42,030 nt of DNA from positions 1 through 42,030 of IMG/VR virus record IMGVR_UViG_3300005613_000142. The stretch is one strand, 5' to 3'. A program made the position numbers and the translations under genes. This DNA comes from a virus. Shown here piece after piece: positions 38,565-42,030 of this stretch. Within the stretch, counting starts at the first letter, position 1. Each line of letters begins with the position of its first letter. Under the pieces are notes generated by a model that worked only from the letters and a program-made list of their open reading frames with translations, did no database searches and was not told where the DNA came from.

Positions 38565-39518
38565 ATGCTTACACAACAAAGCAATGTATATACCAGTAAA
38601 CCGTTGACTAACGTATCGCTGGCATATCACAACGAAGGTTATATTTGCGACAAGATTGCTCCTAATGTAATTGTTAAGCAAGATACAGGAAAAATCTATT
38701 CTTATGGGATGGATAGTCTACGTATAGTTAACACTTACAGAGGAACAGGAGGTCGATCAAATATAGTCGAAACAACGGTCAGTTCTGCTGATCACTATGA
38801 TCTTGAAGATCATGCGCTTGGGGAATTCATACCTCAAGAGGTGTACGATAACGAGGAAGCTCCTATTAATGCTCGTGTTGATGTAACCGAGGCATTAACA
38901 GAAAGAATCCTTGTTGATAAAGAGAAAGCTCTTGCGGATGTAATTACTGCAACAGGTACTTACTCAAATTACGAAACTCTATCAGGGAATGACCAATGGA
39001 ATGATTATGATAATTCCGATCCTGTTGAGGCAATTAAGGATTCTATTTCAACTGTTAGAAGTGCTTGCGGTAAAACACCGAACTCTTTGATAGTTGCATG
39101 GGATACTATGAATGCGTTGACATATCATCCTGTAATTAGAAAGTATTTCCCTGGTGCAACAGCAATTACTTTTAAGATGTTGAGGGATGCTTTACCAACC
39201 ATTTTCAATCTTAAAAATTTGATTGTTGGTGATGCTCAATACAACAACTCTAACAAAGGGGGTACAGATACTCTTACTGATATTTGGACTGATTTTGCAC
39301 TTGTTGCTTATATTGAGCCTAAGCCTACGAAAAAGAGTCGAACATTTATGTTTAATTATACTCGTAAAGCGGGTAGAAATGTTGAGTATTTACCGCAAGG
39401 CAAAGGAGGTTTAGAAACTATGGATAGAAAATCGGATTATGTTCGTGTTTCTGACAAGTATGACTTGGTTCTACTTGATGAAACATGTGCGTATTTATTC
39501 GATGACACACTTGCTTAG
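38565..39518 (+). CDS. Major capsid protein, Mu type
   Basis: 317 residues. TNVSLAYHNEGYICDKIAPN, VDVTEALTERILVDKEKALA, SLIVAWDTMNALTYHPVIRK, LNLIVGDAQYN-type and YVRVSDKYDLVLLDETCAYL elements match coat proteins found with Mu-like heads. Length is typical. It probably adopts the HK97 fold. Confidence 0.82.
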   Translation: MLTQQSNVYTSKPLTNVSLAYHNEGYICDKIAPNVIVKQDTGKIYSYGMDSLRIVNTYRGTGGRSNIVETTVSSADHYDLEDHALGEFIPQEVYDNEEAPINARVDVTEALTERILVDKEKALADVITATGTYSNYETLSGNDQWNDYDNSDPVEAIKDSISTVRSACGKTPNSLIVAWDTMNALTYHPVIRKYFPGATAITFKMLRDALPTIFNLKNLIVGDAQYNNSNKGGTDTLTDIWTDFALVAYIEPKPTKKSRTFMFNYTRKAGRNVEYLPQGKGGLETMDRKSDYVRVSDKYDLVLLDETCAYLFDDTLA

Positions 39519-39538
39519 TTCCTAACACTTTTTAAACC

Positions 39539-40006
39539 ATGCGTATTTCACAAGACCCGACTCCGAAAAAGACTATGCGTGTTTCTGAACTTCGTGTCAG
39601 GAATAAGGCAGGTTTGCCCGAAGATGTTCAGCATTGTCAAATGCTTAAAACAGTTCGGCATAACGGAGTTATTTATAGGGAGGGTACGATCATGACTGAT
39701 CAATCTCTCCTGGAGTTATTTTGGAAGAAAGGCTTTATGTATGTGAATGAAGCTGCTCAACCTAAGAAGGTTGAAATGGCTGAAATTCCTATTACTGAAT
39801 CTAAAGAGGAAGCTGTTGAAGAAGTAGAATCCGAAAAGGAGGATACGGAAGAAGCAGTCGAACCTAAAGAGGAAGCTGTTGAAGAAGTAGAATCCGAAAA
39901 GGAGGATACGGAAGAAGCAGTCGAACCTAAAGAGGAAGCTGTTGAAGAAAAGCCGAAGAAGAAAACTCCGAAGAAGAAAACATCCTCTAACACCTCTAAA
40001 AAATGA
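39539..40006 (+). CDS. Hypothetical acidic protein with tandem repeat
   Basis: 155 residues. The N-terminal half (MRISQDPTPKKTMRVSELRV, HNGVIYREGTIMTDQSLLEL) is globular. The C-terminal half consists of two identical 21-residue repeats (KEEAVEEVESEKEDTEEAVE, then P) and part of a third, then a Lys-rich tail. Position after the capsid gene suggests a head-completion or head-decoration role. The acidic region may be flexible. Confidence 0.6.
   Translation: MRISQDPTPKKTMRVSELRVRNKAGLPEDVQHCQMLKTVRHNGVIYREGTIMTDQSLLELFWKKGFMYVNEAAQPKKVEMAEIPITESKEEAVEEVESEKEDTEEAVEPKEEAVEEVESEKEDTEEAVEPKEEAVEEKPKKKTPKKKTSSNTSKK
39803..39949 (+). repeat. Exact 63-bp tandem repeat, 2.3 copies
   Basis: 39803-39865 and 39866-39928 are identical; 39929-39949 matches the first 21 bases of the unit. 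The unit is in frame (21 codons). Perfect identity indicates recent duplication or active slippage. Confidence 0.9.
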
Positions 40007-41751
40007 ATAGAGATTTCGTAGGAGAGGTACTGGTATATGATGCCGCGCAATTAGGGGGATACTCTGATACTATCAATAGCCAATCTGTTAGCGTTCTTAT
40101 GAAGGATGCTGATGGTGATATTCTTTTGTGTACTGGTACTGTAACCGTAACAGACGGCGGTTCTGGATATGCAAAGGGCTGTATTTATATCAAGACTGAT
40201 GTTGCAACAGGAACTACCGGAAGGTATGAGAATGTTGGGACAAACATTTCTTGTAATTTTGATACAGTTGGTAGTACAGGAGTAACAACTCTAACGGCGT
40301 TGACAGATACATCCATTGCTACTCCAGCAAGCGGACATATCTTGATTTGGGACGGTAGTAATTCTTGGGACAATAAAGCTGTTTCGGGGGATATTACTAT
40401 TTCCAATCTAGGTGTTGTTGCGATTGCGGCAGGTGTGATTGTTAATGCTGATATTAAATCAGATGCGGCAATTGCATGGTCGAAGATGGCATCTTCGACA
40501 GATATTAGCACAACTGGTACTGTTACAGACCTTACTATGACAAGTGAGGCGCAAGGTACATTGTTGCAATTCGATGGTACAAATTGGGTTGTGATAGGAG
40601 TTGGTTCATCAGGACAGGCTCTTGTATCTGGTGGTGCTGGTGCTGATTGTTATTGGGGTACTCCGACAGTAGGTAGTGCTTCATCACTTGCTAACAATGT
40701 AACTTGCGAGGCAGGTGCAAGTGATTACACTATTGATTTTGGTACGGCAGGAGGAGCTTATACTCTTACTGTTCCCGCAGTTGGTGGTGCAAGAACTTTT
40801 GCATTCATCAATGAAGCTCAAACCATTTCAGCTAATCAGACATTCGGTCAAACTAATCTCCATCTCCAAGGTGGTGATTCCAATGCAATGAACATTAAGG
40901 TTAATGAAACCTTAACAGGTGCAAAGACTCTTAATGTTAAGATTAATGATACTGATCGTACTATTGATCTTGGTGGCGATTTAACATTGGCTGGCGACCT
41001 GACAACTGTAACAGATGCTATTACTTTAACGGCAACTGGTGGTGGTTCAAGCGTTACGCTTCCTGCAAGTGGTACACTATTAGCGAATGTTTCAGAAGAT
41101 GCTACTCCGCAATTGGGTGGTAATCTTGATGTTAATGGTAATGGTATTACTTTCACAGGTGCTACTGTTACCGATATAACTGGAGCTGATACAACTCTTG
41201 TATCTGGTACAGCAGGAACAGATGGGAATATCGTTATTTGGAATTCTGATGGTGATGTAGTAGACAGTTCAACTGCTGAAGCTGATATAGTTACTGGAGA
41301 TTCGACTGATACTTTCACAAACAAGACATTTGATTGTGATGGTAGTGGTAACACTTTCGCTAACTTGAATGCTGATGAATTGGATAGTATTACAGGTAAT
41401 ACTTATGGTGTGCCATTTGTTATTCAGTACACACTCACAAACCAAGCATCAGCAGTCAATATCTACAGCTCAAATGCTCCTTTCAAGTTTAAGATAGTAA
41501 GGGCATATTCGATTTCAACATCATCAGATGGTGGAACTTGGAAACTGAATAATGGTGCAGCAGGTGCAGGTACAGATTTATCAGCAGCAGTTACTGTTGA
41601 CGCAGATAGCGGTGATCTTGATGAGATGACAGAAGATATTGCTTCTGTAGCTGATAGGACTATTGCGGCGAATGGTAGTTTATCTATTGTTCCTGATGGT
41701 GGAGGTGCACTTGATTGCGAAATATTCATCGAATGTATCAGAGTAGATTAA
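40003..41751 (+). CDS. Fibre-like virion protein (582 aa)
   Basis: 582 residues, Gly/Thr/Asn/Asp-rich with repetitive beta motifs (SGHILIWDGSNSWDNKAVSG; GTLLQFDGTNWVVIGVGSSG; DSTDTFTNKTFDCDGSGNTF) and a C-terminal beta domain (KFKIVRAYSISTSSDGGTWK; GGGALDCEIFIECIRVD). No signal peptide, unlike the exported fibre-like proteins further on. Position after capsid genes fits a head fibre or a fibre of the connector region. Confidence 0.65.
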   Translation: MNRDFVGEVLVYDAAQLGGYSDTINSQSVSVLMKDADGDILLCTGTVTVTDGGSGYAKGCIYIKTDVATGTTGRYENVGTNISCNFDTVGSTGVTTLTALTDTSIATPASGHILIWDGSNSWDNKAVSGDITISNLGVVAIAAGVIVNADIKSDAAIAWSKMASSTDISTTGTVTDLTMTSEAQGTLLQFDGTNWVVIGVGSSGQALVSGGAGADCYWGTPTVGSASSLANNVTCEAGASDYTIDFGTAGGAYTLTVPAVGGARTFAFINEAQTISANQTFGQTNLHLQGGDSNAMNIKVNETLTGAKTLNVKINDTDRTIDLGGDLTLAGDLTTVTDAITLTATGGGSSVTLPASGTLLANVSEDATPQLGGNLDVNGNGITFTGATVTDITGADTTLVSGTAGTDGNIVIWNSDGDVVDSSTAEADIVTGDSTDTFTNKTFDCDGSGNTFANLNADELDSITGNTYGVPFVIQYTLTNQASAVNIYSSNAPFKFKIVRAYSISTSSDGGTWKLNNGAAGAGTDLSAAVTVDADSGDLDEMTEDIASVADRTIAANGSLSIVPDGGGALDCEIFIECIRVD

Positions 41752-41781
41752 TAACTTCATATTCTTTAACCCAAACACAAC

Positions 41782-42030
41782 ATGAAGTTCTCATTCCACA
41801 ACGTAGGTCTATGCGACATTGAGGGAAAACCCCTTGCAGACCAGAAAACCTACCAAAAACTCGGACAAGCTATCTATAGCTTTACTAAAAATCTTGATCT
41901 TGTAGACAAGGCAAAAGTTATCTACAGAGGAGAGGATGTAGAGCTAGAGAAAGTTGAGGTCGATGAAGTAGTGAGTGTCATAAATAATCCGCAGATAGGA
42001 TTCGCGTCATTCACTAAGAAAGCGTACTTG
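41782..42030 (+). CDS. Hypothetical protein, N-terminal part (continues at position 1)
   Basis: ATG at 41782 follows TTAACCCAAACACAAC. The first 83 codons run to the end of the window, the last 41 of them inside the terminal repeat; joined through that repeat the gene ends at 166-168, 97 residues in total. It begins MKFSFHNVGLCDIEGKPLAD and contains YSFTKNLDLVDKAKVIYRGE. Unrecognised. Confidence 0.75.
   Translation, partial: MKFSFHNVGLCDIEGKPLADQKTYQKLGQAIYSFTKNLDLVDKAKVIYRGEDVELEKVEVDEVVSVINNPQIGFASFTKKAYL
41908..42030. repeat. Terminal direct repeat, right copy
   Basis: Identical to 1-123. See the left copy for interpretation; it closes the genome at 41907 bp of unique sequence. Confidence 0.9.

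Noticed and set aside
40848-41354. 168-codon minus-strand frame within the 582-residue fibre-like gene
   Set aside because: Low-complexity Val/Ser/Pro shadow of the plus-strand repeats; the plus frame continues through both sides with fibre-like features.
1-42030. Alternative genetic code (TGA read as Gly or Trp)
   Set aside because: TGA ends several genes at ATGA overlaps (for example 32981-32983, 25813-25815 and 19786-19788), and no conserved protein here needs TGA recoded.
1-42030. Search for tRNA genes, integrase, transposase and attachment sites
   Set aside because: I saw no cloverleaf-like sequence with a TTC loop, no tyrosine or serine recombinase motifs, and no Mu-type transposase despite the Mu-like head genes. 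Weak tRNAs could be missed by eye.

Overview
The window is essentially a complete genome of a tailed double-stranded DNA phage of siphovirus type. Positions 1-123 are repeated exactly at 41908-42030, so the sequence closes on itself at about 41.9 kb. One gene (41782 through the end, continuing at 1-168) spans the junction. A large tape-measure gene and the tail assembly genes point to a long, non-contractile tail. The head module is Mu-like: portal of the gp29 type fused to a gpF-like domain, gpI-like protease/scaffold, DUF2190-type decoration protein, Mu-type coat protein, gp36-like connector and gpG-like protein. Replication is lambda-like (O-type initiator with iterons inside its gene, plus a DnaB-family helicase). 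I see no integrase, transposase or clear CI-type repressor, so the lifestyle is uncertain. The host cannot be named. The DNA is AT-rich and TGA serves as an ordinary stop. Promoters look sigma70-like (TTGCAT-17-TATAAT). Start codons lack a GGAGG Shine-Dalgarno and are instead preceded by a TTAACC(CC)AAAC-type leader. The lysin carries an SLH-like segment, which suggests a host with an S-layer or cell-wall polymer recognised by SLH domains. Layout: (1) 31.4-42.0 kb and 0-18.2 kb (+): packaging, portal, protease, capsid, fibre-like genes (including three with Sec signal peptides), small membrane proteins, connectors, tail tube, frameshifted tail chaperone, tape measure, tail hub, fibres, M23 lysin and holin candidate, with a homing HNH endonuclease inserted. 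(2) 18.1-26.1 kb (-): a dense run of small early genes, including a cytosine methyltransferase, zinc-ribbon proteins, an excisionase-like HTH protein, an SSB-like protein, Gp157-like and DUF2958 proteins, a NinB-like protein and an HNH protein. At least two strong promoters serve this strand. (3) 26.1-31.4 kb (+): divergent from the early block. It begins with a membrane-protein/transglycosylase cassette, then a strong promoter followed by an unusual set of inverted segments, the O-like initiator with the probable origin, DnaB helicase and two YopX-like proteins. Working together: the two divergent blocks are probably early (DNA metabolism, host takeover, replication), and tandem -10 elements near 31.4 kb probably start the nuclease, packaging and structural genes. 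The most interesting items are the collinear inverted segments at 27.57-27.67 kb, the secreted fibre-like proteins, the shared start-codon leader, the split membrane-anchored transglycosylase, and the tail-chaperone -1 frameshift signal with its downstream stem.
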